The notes beneath the pieces are model-generated. The model had not been told where the DNA came from, made no database searches, and saw only the letters and a program-made list of their open reading frames with translations. Made by a program: the position numbers and the translations under genes. A DNA stretch of 9,376 bases from Candidatus Muproteobacteria bacterium (GTDB lineage Bacteria; Pseudomonadota; Gammaproteobacteria; Acidiferrobacterales; Sulfurifustaceae): the NCBI GenBank assembly GCA_023266455.1, contig JAHFQD010000049.1:1-9376 (forward strand). The letters are read 5' to 3'. This document shows positions 1-5,930 of this stretch, piece after piece; position 1 is the stretch's first letter, and each line of letters begins with the position of its first letter.

Positions 1-1287
1 ACGAGGACGCGCGTGCTCGAACACCGAGCGTCCGCCGAGCAAGGTGTGCACGACGCGCCCTTGGAGTTCCCATCCGAGAAACGGCGTATTGCGGCCGCGT
101 GAAATCATGACCTCGGGCGTGAGCGTCCAACGTTCGTTGGGATCGAAGATGCAAATATCGGCGGTGTCGCCAAGGCCGAGACGGCCGGTGTCGATGCCGA
201 GAATCTCCGCCGGTTTGGAGGTCAACATCGCCACCGCTTCGGGCAGACTCAGCACTTGTTCGTCGACGAGCCGCAACGTTAGCGGCAGCAGCGTTTCGAG
301 CGCGGAGATGCCGGGTTCCGATTGCGCAAACGGCGCCAGTTTCGCGTCCGGCTCGTGCGGCTGGTGGTCGGAACAAATCGCCGACACCGCACCGCTTTGC
401 AGCGCCGCGCGTAACGCCGCGCGATCGTCGACCGCGCGCAACGGCGGACGCACGTGGCACTGCGTGTTGAACCCGACGACGTCGTTCTCGGTGAGATGCA
501 AGTGATGCGCGGCGACGTCGGCCGTCACTATCAGCCCGTGCTTGCGCGCTTCCGCGATCATGGCGATGCCGCGCGCGCTCGATACGCCGCAGAAATGTGC
601 GCGCACGCCCGTGTGTTCGATCAGCGTCAGATCGCGCGCGATGGCGGCGGTCTCGGCGGCTTCGGGAATGCCGGGCAATCCTAAGCGCGTGCCGATTTCG
701 CCGTCGTGCACGCAGCCATTGGCGCGCAGCCAGGGATCTTCGGAAAACAGAAAGATGGTCAAATCGAACGTCGCGCAGTATTCCATCGCGCGTTGCAGCA
801 CTAAGGTATCAGTCATCGGCGACAACACGTTGCTGAAACCAACACAGCCCGCGTCGTCGAGCGCTTCCATATCGGTCAGGTACTTGCCTTGTAACCCTTG
901 CGTCAGCGCGCCGATAGGATGGATAAACGACAATCCGAAACGCCAGGCGCGCGATTGAATCATCTGCGCCATCGCCGGGGTGTCGATCACGGGATTGGTG
1001 TCGGGCGGACAACACAGCGTCGTGATGCCGGCCGCCACGGCCGCGCGCGTTTCCGATTCGATCGTTGCTTTGTGTTCGAGTCCGGGCTCGCGCAAGCGTG
1101 CGCGCAAATCCACCAAACCGGGGCAAACCACTTTGCCTTTGGCGTCGATGATCTTGTCGGGTTTGAAATCCTTTGGCACCGAGCCAATAGCGACGACGAA
1201 GCCCTCTTCGTCGATGGCCACATCTTTCGGTGCGTCGATGCTATTGGCCGGGTCGATCAGGCGGCCGCCTTTAATCAACGTATTCAT
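1..1287 (-). CDS. pyrC': Dihydroorotase-like protein PyrC' (probably non-catalytic; 3' end outside window)
   Basis: This is an amidohydrolase-fold dihydroorotase homologue; 429 codons are open to the window edge with no stop. Family length is roughly 420-440 residues, so it is almost complete. Recognisable parts are an N-terminal strand region ([13 protein letters not shown]), PGLVDL at residues 56-61, REPG at 66-69, CCPPDTNP, a His-His pair at 261-262, CSDHQPH around Asp307, and the C-terminal [13 protein letters not shown]. The usual metal-binding HxH is replaced by Arg62-Ala-Arg64. The FSDDG, HCED and HVST ligand positions read FSNV, FSED and GVSS. Asp307 survives. This pattern matches the PyrC' proteins that lack dihydroorotase activity and help assemble the PyrB holoenzyme in pseudomonads. 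The ATG overlaps the pyrB stop as ATGA, with GGGAGA 5 nt upstream. The family call is firm; loss of activity is inferred from the missing ligands. Confidence 0.93.
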   Translation of the reverse strand, partial: MNTLIKGGRLIDPANSIDAPKDVAIDEEGFVVAIGSVPKDFKPDKIIDAKGKVVCPGLVDLRARLREPGLEHKATIESETRAAVAAGITTLCCPPDTNPVIDTPAMAQMIQSRAWRFGLSFIHPIGALTQGLQGKYLTDMEALDDAGCVGFSNVLSPMTDTLVLQRAMEYCATFDLTIFLFSEDPWLRANGCVHDGEIGTRLGLPGIPEAAETAAIARDLTLIEHTGVRAHFCGVSSARGIAMIAEARKHGLIVTADVAAHHLHLTENDVVGFNTQCHVRPPLRAVDDRAALRAALQSGAVSAICSDHQPHEPDAKLAPFAQSEPGISALETLLPLTLRLVDEQVLSLPEAVAMLTSKPAEILGIDTGRLGLGDTADICIFDPNERWTLTPEVMISRGRNTPFLGWELQGRVVHTLLGGRSVFEHARPR

Positions 1288-2261
1288 GCGCGTCTCCCAA
1301 GCGGTTCTTCGCGTCCGCCGAGAATCAATGCCATCACCGCCATGCGCACGGCGATGCCGTAGGTCACCTGCGGCAGAATGAGCGAGCGCGGACCGTCGGC
1401 GACGGTGGAATCGATTTCCAAACCGCGATTCATCGGTCCGGGATGTAACACGATAGCGTCGGGCTTGGCGCAGGCCAGCTTATCCGGCGTCAACCCATAG
1501 ACGCGGAAATATTCTTGTTCGCTCGGGATGTGCGCGCCTTGCATGCGTTCGCGTTGGATGCGCAGCATCATGACGACGTCGACGTCGTCGAGCCCGGCTT
1601 CGATGTCGGTGTAAGGCACGACGCCGAGTTTCTCCACCGCCGTCGGCAGCAAGGTCTTCGGCGCGATCACACGCAGTTCTTTGACGCCGAGCGTGTTGAG
1701 CGCGTGGATGTCGGAACGCGCGACGCGCGAATGCAAGATGTCGCCGATCAATGCCACTTTGAGTTTTTCGAACGCGCCCTTGTGGCGACGGATGGTGAAA
1801 ACGTCGAGCAAGCCTTGCGTGGGATGCGCGTGGCGACCGTCACCGGCGTTGATGATGTGTACGTGCTTCGGCACGTGTTGCGCGATCAAGTGCGCGGCGC
1901 CAGATTCGGCATGCCGCACCACGAACAAATCGGTGCGCATGGCCTCGAGGTTGCGTACGGTGTCGAGCAGTGTCTCGCCTTTGGTGGTGGACGAGGTCGA
2001 TACGCCGAGATTGATCACGTCCGCCGACAAACGCTTGGCGGCGATTTCAAAAGTGGTGCGGGTGCGCGTGGAGGGTTCGAAGAAGAGATTGACCACCGTG
2101 TGCCCGCGTAGCAGCGGGACCTTCTTAATCTCGCGTTCGCCGACGGCGATGAACGACTCGGCGGTATCGAGAATTTCAACGAGCGCTTGGCGCGAAAGGC
2201 CCTCCAGCGTCAGCAAATGAGTCAGCTTTCCGCTGGCGTCGAACTGAATGCCTTTCGTCAA
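1284..2261 (-). CDS. pyrB: Aspartate carbamoyltransferase catalytic subunit
   Basis: PyrB condenses carbamoyl phosphate with L-aspartate to N-carbamoyl-L-aspartate, the committed step of cytosolic de novo pyrimidine synthesis. The 325-residue protein has the carbamoyl-phosphate site STRTR (64-68), Lys94 in the mobile STTKGET loop, Arg116, HPTQ (146-149), Arg179 in HSRVARS, the LRIQ aspartate-binding segment (Arg234, Gln236) and HPGPMNRG (273-280). All catalytic positions I can place are present. About 12 residues precede the position where the shorter E. coli chain begins, as in PyrB proteins that pair with PyrC'. The start is a TTG overlapping the pyrR stop as TTGA. It is preceded by a strong GGGGAGG at 7-nt spacing, and no in-frame ATG lies nearby. 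No pyrI regulatory subunit is visible, and its place in the operon is taken by pyrC'. Confidence 0.97.
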   Translation of the reverse strand: MTKGIQFDASGKLTHLLTLEGLSRQALVEILDTAESFIAVGEREIKKVPLLRGHTVVNLFFEPSTRTRTTFEIAAKRLSADVINLGVSTSSTTKGETLLDTVRNLEAMRTDLFVVRHAESGAAHLIAQHVPKHVHIINAGDGRHAHPTQGLLDVFTIRRHKGAFEKLKVALIGDILHSRVARSDIHALNTLGVKELRVIAPKTLLPTAVEKLGVVPYTDIEAGLDDVDVVMMLRIQRERMQGAHIPSEQEYFRVYGLTPDKLACAKPDAIVLHPGPMNRGLEIDSTVADGPRSLILPQVTYGIAVRMAVMALILGGREEPLGRRA

Positions 2262-2788
2262 GCACTAACCTCCCCGGTAATACTCTGGATGCGTAACGCC
2301 AAGTTATCCGGCCCGATGAGCTTGACGTGTTGATTCTTGGCGAGCTTCAAATGCGCGCCCACGACTTGCGCTTCGATCGGCAATTCGCGGCCGTCGCGCT
2401 CGATGAGCGCCGCCAAGATGACCGAGGCGGGACGACCGTAATCGAAAAGTTCGTTGAGCGCCGCGCGGATGGTGCGGCCGGTATGTAAAACGTCGTCGAC
2501 CAAAATGACGTGCCGGCTGTCGATACCGAGCGACAAATTCGAGGCTTTCACTTCGGGATTCATGCCGATGCGGGTGAAGTCGTCGCGGTAGAAAGAGATG
2601 TCGAGCGCGCCGAGCGGATCGGTCAGACCTAACGCCTTATGCAAACGCTCCGCGACCCAAACGCCGCCGGTGTGAATGCCGACCATCACCGGGTGCCGTG
2701 GCAAATACGTTCTCAGTGCCTCGGTCATGCCGGCGAGCGTCGCGTCGATGTCAATTTCCGGGCGCATCGTTTCCGTCGTTGTCCGCAT
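2258..2788 (-). CDS. pyrR: PyrR bifunctional pyrimidine operon regulator / uracil phosphoribosyltransferase
   Basis: PyrR belongs to the type I phosphoribosyltransferase fold. Members convert uracil and PRPP to UMP, often weakly. In many bacteria they also regulate pyr operons: by RNA attenuation in bacilli, and reportedly by a different mechanism in pseudomonads. The 13-residue PRPP signature [13 protein letters not shown] is at residues 94-106 (numbered from 2788). It is preceded by GIHTGG (37-42) and the SFYRDD region, and followed by [10 protein letters not shown], all typical of PyrR. The most upstream start (2788) overlaps ruvX by 38 bp. A second in-frame ATG at 2767 reduces the overlap to 17 bp and sits just before the conserved part, so it may be the true start. 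Neither has a strong Shine-Dalgarno. I saw no Bacillus-type PyrR-binding RNA loop upstream of the operon. Confidence 0.94.
   Translation of the reverse strand: MRTTTETMRPEIDIDATLAGMTEALRTYLPRHPVMVGIHTGGVWVAERLHKALGLTDPLGALDISFYRDDFTRIGMNPEVKASNLSLGIDSRHVILVDDVLHTGRTIRAALNELFDYGRPASVILAALIERDGRELPIEAQVVGAHLKLAKNQHVKLIGPDNLALRIQSITGEVSA
2269..2275 (-). promoter_or_regulatory. Shine-Dalgarno that decides the TTG start of pyrB
   Basis: On the minus strand GGGGAGG lies 7 nt before TTG at 2261-2259. A GTG four bases upstream of the TTG is out of frame, so the TTG is the only sensible initiator. The site sits inside the last codons of pyrR, which suggests translational coupling. Confidence 0.75.
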
Positions 2789-3206
2789 CCATCGTGTTCA
2801 GAAATGCCTGGAGGATCGTCTGGGCCGCTACTTCATCGAGGCGGCTTTTCTGCCGCGTGCCCGGGACGCCCTCGGCGTATAAAACATCCTTTGCGATTTG
2901 AGTCGTAAGGCGTTCGTCAACCATATGGACGGGCAGATTGTAACGGTCTCGCAGACGTTCACCAAACGTGCGCGCGGCCCGTGTCATCGCCTGGGGCGTT
3001 CCATCCATATTTAGCGGCAATCCGACGACAAACTCGGTCGGACGCCATTGAGTCACCAGCCGTGAAATATGGTCCCAATCGGGGGTCTTTTGAGCGCTGA
3101 CTCGCACCGTGGCCAGCGCCTGCGCCGTGCCCGAATGCGTCGAACCTACCGCCACGCCGATGAATTTCTGTCCGTAGTCGAAGCCGAGGAAAACGCGTGC
3201 CGTCAC
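2751..3206 (-). CDS. ruvX: RuvX/YqgF pre-16S rRNA nuclease / Holliday junction resolvase-like protein
   Basis: This RNase H-fold protein is of the YqgF family, implicated in 5' maturation of 16S rRNA and described as a putative Holliday junction resolvase. The first strand FLGFDYG carries the likely catalytic Asp10. DERLTT gives Glu98, and RLDEVAAQTIL near the C terminus gives Asp124, so the acidic triad is intact. The chosen start is GTG at 3206, giving 151 residues, normal for the family. The frame is open further upstream to 3371, but those extra 55 residues overlap yqgE and do not look like the family. The GTG overlaps the yqgE stop as GTGA. The C-terminal tail is unusually acidic ([12 protein letters not shown]) and overlaps the pyrR start region, so it may reflect the constraint of overlapping genes. 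Confidence 0.93.
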   Translation of the reverse strand: MTARVFLGFDYGQKFIGVAVGSTHSGTAQALATVRVSAQKTPDWDHISRLVTQWRPTEFVVGLPLNMDGTPQAMTRAARTFGERLRDRYNLPVHMVDERLTTQIAKDVLYAEGVPGTRQKSRLDEVAAQTILQAFLNTMDADNDGNDAPGN

Positions 3207-3766
3207 GCGTGTCCGGCTTCGGAGGAAAGTAACGAGATATCCACGCCCGCCAACCGCGCCGCCGCTTTCCAACGATTCTCCGGCGACAAATCGAACAGGA
3301 TTTCGTGCGACGCTGGCACGTTGAGCCAAGCGTTTTCGGTCATTTCTTTCTCGAGCTGACCAGCGTCCCAACCGGCGTAGCCGAGCGTCACGATGAAATG
3401 CTCGGGCGCTTCGTTGTTAATGATGGCTTCCAAGATATCGCGCGATGTCGTCACACCGAGCGTGTCGGAAATCGACAATGTCGCTTCCCATTTGCCGATC
3501 GGCTCGTGCAAAACGAAACCGCGATTGTTCTGCACCGGTCCGCCGATATACAGCGGCATATCCGCATGCACCGATGTATCGGCAGAGATGCCGAGCTGCT
3601 CGACGATATCGCGTAGTTTAAGGTTGGTCAGCCGGTTGATGATCAAACCCATCGCGCCCTCGCTAGTGTGTTCACACACCAGCGTTACGGTACGCGCGAA
3701 GTTCGGGTCTGATAATGCCGGCATCGCAATGAGTAAGTTATGAGCGAGGATTGAATCAGATTGCAT
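3203..3766 (-). CDS. yqgE: YqgE/AlgH family protein (UPF0301, DUF179)
   Basis: A 187-residue cytosolic protein of the UPF0301 family. Its molecular function is not well established; AlgH of Pseudomonas was named from an alginate-regulation phenotype. Family hallmarks are the opening LAHNLLIAMPALSDPNF, EGAMGLIINRL at about residues 36-46, the central PLYIGGPV, GKWEATLSISD, and LGYAGWDAGQLEKE towards the C terminus. Length is typical. It is the first gene of the minus-strand operon and precedes ruvX with a GTGA overlap; this yqgE-ruvX pairing is conserved widely in proteobacteria. The ATG at 3766 fits the family N terminus. However, the only purine-rich stretch (AGGA) directly abuts it, so initiation may be leaderless or otherwise Shine-Dalgarno-poor. 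Confidence 0.93.
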   Translation of the reverse strand: MQSDSILAHNLLIAMPALSDPNFARTVTLVCEHTSEGAMGLIINRLTNLKLRDIVEQLGISADTSVHADMPLYIGGPVQNNRGFVLHEPIGKWEATLSISDTLGVTTSRDILEAIINNEAPEHFIVTLGYAGWDAGQLEKEMTENAWLNVPASHEILFDLSPENRWKAAARLAGVDISLLSSEAGHA

Positions 3767-3772
3767 TCCTAT

Positions 3773-3802
3773 AGTATCGGGCAGAGCAAATTAGCAACTC
3801 AA
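3773..3802 (-). promoter_or_regulatory. Possible weak promoter for the yqgE-ruvX-pyrRBC' operon
   Basis: On the minus strand a TTGAGT hexamer (3802-3797) lies 18 bp from GATACT (3778-3773). Each matches the sigma-70 consensus at 4 of 6 positions. Transcription would start close to the yqgE ATG, implying an almost leaderless message, which would fit the lack of a properly spaced ribosome binding site. This is only a consensus match and could easily be chance. Confidence 0.25.
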
Positions 3803-3816
3803 GGAATAAATATTCC
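3803..3816. repeat. Inverted repeat GGAATA-AA-TATTCC
   Basis: A perfect 6-bp inverted repeat with a 2-bp spacer lies 37 bp upstream of yqgE, just beyond the candidate -35 element of that gene. The position would suit a regulator's operator, but I do not recognise the motif as belonging to a known family. Confidence 0.4.
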
Positions 3817-3980
3817 ACTGATGAGGTTGCGCTTCGCCTAATGTCGGTTGGTGCGCACGCCGAAACCGTCAAAAAAAACTTTTGCGCGCTTCGTTCCCCC
3901 TCCAAAATCATTCATCTACACCGTCAAATAGCGCCCGCGCGAGTCGGGGAATGCCGCCCAAAACCGCTTCGAAAAACCAG

Positions 3981-4008
3981 TTGACTTATTAATGAGAATC
4001 ATTATCAT
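3981..4008 (+). promoter_or_regulatory. Sigma-70 type promoter of the tonB iron-uptake operon
   Basis: TTGACT at 3981-3986 (5 of 6 consensus) and TATCAT at 4003-4008 (5 of 6) are separated by 16 bp. Transcription should start near 4015, giving a leader of about 70 nt before the tonB start at 4084. The -10 region and most of the spacer coincide with the Fur box, an arrangement expected to block RNA polymerase when Fur-Fe(II) is bound. Confidence 0.7.
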
Positions 4009-4009
4009 T
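3991..4009 (+). promoter_or_regulatory. Fur box (ferric uptake regulator operator)
   Basis: The core TGAGAATCATTATCA at 3993-4007 matches the 7-1-7 Fur inverted repeat TGATAATnATTATCA at 13 of 14 specified positions. It overlaps the -10 element and spacer of the tonB promoter. Together with the iron-uptake genes downstream, this makes Fur repression in iron-replete cells the obvious reading. Confidence 0.85.
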
Positions 4010-4072
4010 TGCTTTCAGTTTTCGCCGGTCGTCTCGAAACGGCCAGGCATATTCGATATTCGGGAATACATC

Positions 4073-4078
4073 GAGGGG
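4073..4078 (+). promoter_or_regulatory. Shine-Dalgarno that decides the TTG start of tonB
   Basis: GAGGGG lies 5 nt before the in-frame TTG at 4084. No in-frame ATG or GTG exists between the promoter and the TonB membrane anchor. A TTG at 4009 is in frame but overlaps the Fur box and lies upstream of the predicted transcription start. Confidence 0.65.
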
Positions 4079-4083
4079 TTGTC

Positions 4084-4677
4084 TTGTTACGGTTCCGTCT
4101 TTCAAGCAAGTCGATTGGCATCGCGGCAACGGTGGTTCTCCACCTTGTCTTGATCGGCACGCTGTTGCATTACGATCACGTGCACGCTACGGCGCCCGCG
4201 GTACCGGTGACGGTCACGTTGGTCGATTCCGCCGGCGAGAAACAAATCCAAGCGCCGCCGCAACAAAAACCGAAAGAAAAAATCAAACAAGTAAAACGCG
4301 TCGACCCAACGCCGACGCCGCAACCCGAACTCAGCGCGTCGGCAGCGCCGACGCCGGCTGAAACACCAGTGCAAGACGCGCTGGCGGCATCGATCACGCT
4401 GCCGCGCTTCGATGCCAAATATTTGAATAATCCACCACCCTTGTATCCGCCAATCGCGCGGCGTCTCGGCGAAACCGGACGCGTCCTTTTGCGCGTGTTC
4501 GTGCGCACCGACGGCAGCGCCGCCGACGTGCAGATCAACAAATCGAGTGGTTCCTCGCGGCTCGACCAAGCAGCGCTCGACGCCGTGCGTAAATGGAGTT
4601 TCGAGCCAGCACGGCGCGGTGGCATTGCGGTCGAAGCGCCGGTCCTCGTCCCTATTTCTTTCACTCTGGAAGGTTAG
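4084..4677 (+). CDS. tonB: TonB energy-transducer protein
   Basis: TonB spans the periplasm and transmits inner-membrane proton-motive energy to outer-membrane receptors. With the TTG start at 4084 the protein has 197 residues. A short basic N terminus is followed by one membrane anchor at about residues 11-29 that carries His20, the intramembrane His conserved in TonB. A Pro/Lys-rich and Pro/Thr-rich spacer follows at about 55-97, then a C-terminal TonB domain at about 107-197 with NPPPLYPPIARR, the GRVLLRVFV strand, SSGSSRLDQAALDAVRKW and the closing ISFTLEG strand. The frame is open back to 4009, but that extension is Arg-rich, unlike TonB, and overlaps the Fur box. exbB begins 2 bp after the stop, so it is the first gene of a tonB-exbB-exbD operon probably dedicated to the receptor downstream. 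Confidence 0.92.
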   Translation: MLRFRLSSKSIGIAATVVLHLVLIGTLLHYDHVHATAPAVPVTVTLVDSAGEKQIQAPPQQKPKEKIKQVKRVDPTPTPQPELSASAAPTPAETPVQDALAASITLPRFDAKYLNNPPPLYPPIARRLGETGRVLLRVFVRTDGSAADVQINKSSGSSRLDQAALDAVRKWSFEPARRGGIAVEAPVLVPISFTLEG

Positions 4678-4679
4678 CC

Positions 4680-5429
4680 ATGTCTGAAACCGGAAATCAC
4701 GGTTTACTCGGCTTCGTTCAACAACTCGACGCAGCAGGTATCTGCGTCGCCTTGATCCTGCTCACCATGTCGCTGATGGCGTGGTACTTCATCATGACCA
4801 AAGGCTGGCGCGCGTCGCAGATTCGCCGCCGCAATAACGACATTATCGATCGCTTCTGGGCCGCGCCGAATCTTAAAGAAGCGATTCATCTGCTGCGTGA
4901 TCATTACGGCGAAGAATCGGCGGCGCGACTAGCGACCGGCGCGATTCTGGCGACGCAACATCATCAACAACATCGCGATCACGCCGCGAGTCTGGGCGAT
5001 CAATCGTCGCTCTCCGATATCGTCGTGCGCACACTGCGCCAAACCTTGGCGCGTGAGCACGCCAAACTCGAATCCGGTTTATCGATCCTGGCCTCGATCG
5101 GCGCGGTCGCGCCTTTCGTAGGATTGTTCGGTACGGTATGGGGCATTTACCACGCGCTCGCGCGCATCAGCACCACCGGCGTCGCGACGTTGGATAAAGT
5201 CGCCGGCCCGGTAGGCGAAGCGCTCATCATGACGGCCGCGGGTATCGCGGTCGCGGTGCCGGCCGTGTTGGCGTACAACGCCTTCGCGCGAGCCAACCGC
5301 ATGTTGGTCGCCGATCTCGACGGCTTCGCGCACGATCTGCACACCTATCTCACCACCGGCGCCAAAATCGACGTCGACGCCTCTCCCGTGGCTTCGCTGC
5401 GCACGTTGGCGAAACGGAGCCCGACATGA
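4680..5429 (+). CDS. exbB: ExbB proton-channel subunit of the TonB motor (MotA/TolQ/ExbB family)
   Basis: ExbB forms the inner-membrane oligomer around ExbD that harvests proton-motive force for TonB. The 249-residue protein has three membrane segments at about 20-40, 135-158 and 180-202, with a cytoplasmic loop between the first two. The family core is clear: GAVAPFVGLFGTVWGIYHAL with Thr152, and GEALIMTAAGIAVAVPAV with Glu180. These two are spaced 28 residues apart, as are the functionally important Thr148 and Glu176 of E. coli ExbB. TolQ is a possible paralogue, but the adjacency to tonB and the siderophore receptor favours ExbB. The ATG at 4680 has GGAAGG 6 nt upstream, inside the end of tonB. 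The stop overlaps the exbD start as ATGA. Confidence 0.94.
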   Translation: MSETGNHGLLGFVQQLDAAGICVALILLTMSLMAWYFIMTKGWRASQIRRRNNDIIDRFWAAPNLKEAIHLLRDHYGEESAARLATGAILATQHHQQHRDHAASLGDQSSLSDIVVRTLRQTLAREHAKLESGLSILASIGAVAPFVGLFGTVWGIYHALARISTTGVATLDKVAGPVGEALIMTAAGIAVAVPAVLAYNAFARANRMLVADLDGFAHDLHTYLTTGAKIDVDASPVASLRTLAKRSPT

Positions 5430-5845
5430 TCGGTTCGTTCGACGAAAACAACGCTTCGCGGCCGATGAGCGAAATCAACGTCACGCCGTTGGTGGACGTG
5501 ATGCTGGTGCTGCTGGTGGTCTTCATCGTCACCGCGCCACTGTTGACGCAATCGATCAAGATCAATCTGCCGCAAGCGTCGACGCAAGCGAACAACGACA
5601 AACCCGAAACCATCACCGTTGCCATCGACGGCAACGGCCAGCTGTTCTGGAACAACACGCCGATCGACCGCGCCGCGTTGGCGCTCAACATCGAAACGGC
5701 GGCGAAGCAATTGCCGCAACCAACCTTGCACGTGCGCGCCGATCGCGACACGCGCTACCAGGTCATCGCCGACATCATGGCGCAGGCGAACCGCGCGCGC
5801 ATCGAGCGCGTCGGCTTGGTCACGCAGCCCGGTGAAAACAAATAA
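5426..5845 (+). CDS. exbD: ExbD subunit of the TonB motor (ExbD/TolR family)
   Basis: ExbD is the bitopic partner of ExbB; its single membrane helix carries the essential proton-responsive Asp. This 139-residue protein has a short cytoplasmic N terminus (MSEINVTPLVD), Asp24 just at the start of the helix (about 22-40, VMLVLLVVFIVTAPLL), and a periplasmic domain with VTVAIDGNGQ-like (here ITVAIDGNGQ) and LHVRADRDTRYQ segments, all typical. The start overlaps the exbB stop as ATGA, with GGAG 6 nt upstream, so translation is probably coupled and subunit ratios linked. Length is normal for the family (about 130-145). Confidence 0.94.
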   Translation: MIGSFDENNASRPMSEINVTPLVDVMLVLLVVFIVTAPLLTQSIKINLPQASTQANNDKPETITVAIDGNGQLFWNNTPIDRAALALNIETAAKQLPQPTLHVRADRDTRYQVIADIMAQANRARIERVGLVTQPGENK

Positions 5846-5930
5846 CGATTTCAGTTAACCGCTCTACATAAACACGCCAGCCAAAAAGCCCCGCTTGACT
5901 AGCCAGCCGCCTATTCATTCGAGGAACTCC
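5846..5930 (+). other. Short gap between exbD and the receptor gene
   Basis: This 85-bp spacer has no convincing terminator hairpin with a T-run and no Fur box. It contains two copies of GCCAGCC (5876-5882 and 5902-5908) and ends with the receptor's Shine-Dalgarno GAGGA at 5921-5925. The absence of a terminator suggests that the receptor and downstream genes can be transcribed from the tonB promoter, although an additional promoter is not excluded. Confidence 0.5.

Larger units (their letters stand above)
3767..4083. other. Divergent intergenic region between yqgE and tonB
   Basis: No coding sequence is supported in these 317 bases. The right end carries a clear iron-regulated promoter and the tonB leader. 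The left end carries a palindrome at 3803-3816 and a weak yqgE promoter candidate. The middle holds an A8 tract at 3871-3878 and two copies of ACCGTCAAA (3865-3873 and 3920-3928), but no RNA gene or terminator that I can support. The region is more AT-rich than the flanking genes, as expected for a double promoter region. Confidence 0.8.

Noticed and set aside
44..958. Plus-strand open frames at the left end
   Set aside because: They are antisense to the dihydroorotase-like gene, which has clear family motifs throughout. The predicted peptides are low in family-like features.
1515..2111. Long plus-strand open frame opposite pyrB
   Set aside because: It is composition-driven antisense of a strongly conserved gene and shows no recognisable domain.
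3207..3371. Extension of RuvX upstream of the GTG at 3206
   Set aside because: The extra 55 codons lie inside yqgE and have no family resemblance. The GTG places FLGFDYG at the normal distance from the N terminus.
3865..3928. Two copies of ACCGTCAAA 55 bp apart in the intergenic region
   Set aside because: A 9-bp repeat pair with no symmetry or further copies can be chance; not enough to call an operator.
4054..4073. Small hairpin (TATT-CGGG-AATA, with a bulged CGA/TCG base) next to the tonB Shine-Dalgarno
   Set aside because: The stem is only 4 bp plus 3 bp across a 2-nt bulge and is AT-rich; it is too weak to call a riboswitch or attenuator.
4009..4083. N-terminal extension of TonB starting at TTG 4009
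   Set aside because: It overlaps the Fur box, lies upstream of the predicted transcription start, and reads as an Arg-rich stretch unlike TonB N termini. The TTG at 4084 has a good Shine-Dalgarno.
5846..5930. Possible terminator or second promoter between exbD and the receptor
   Set aside because: No stable hairpin followed by a T-run, no Fur box and no convincing -35/-10 pair were found.
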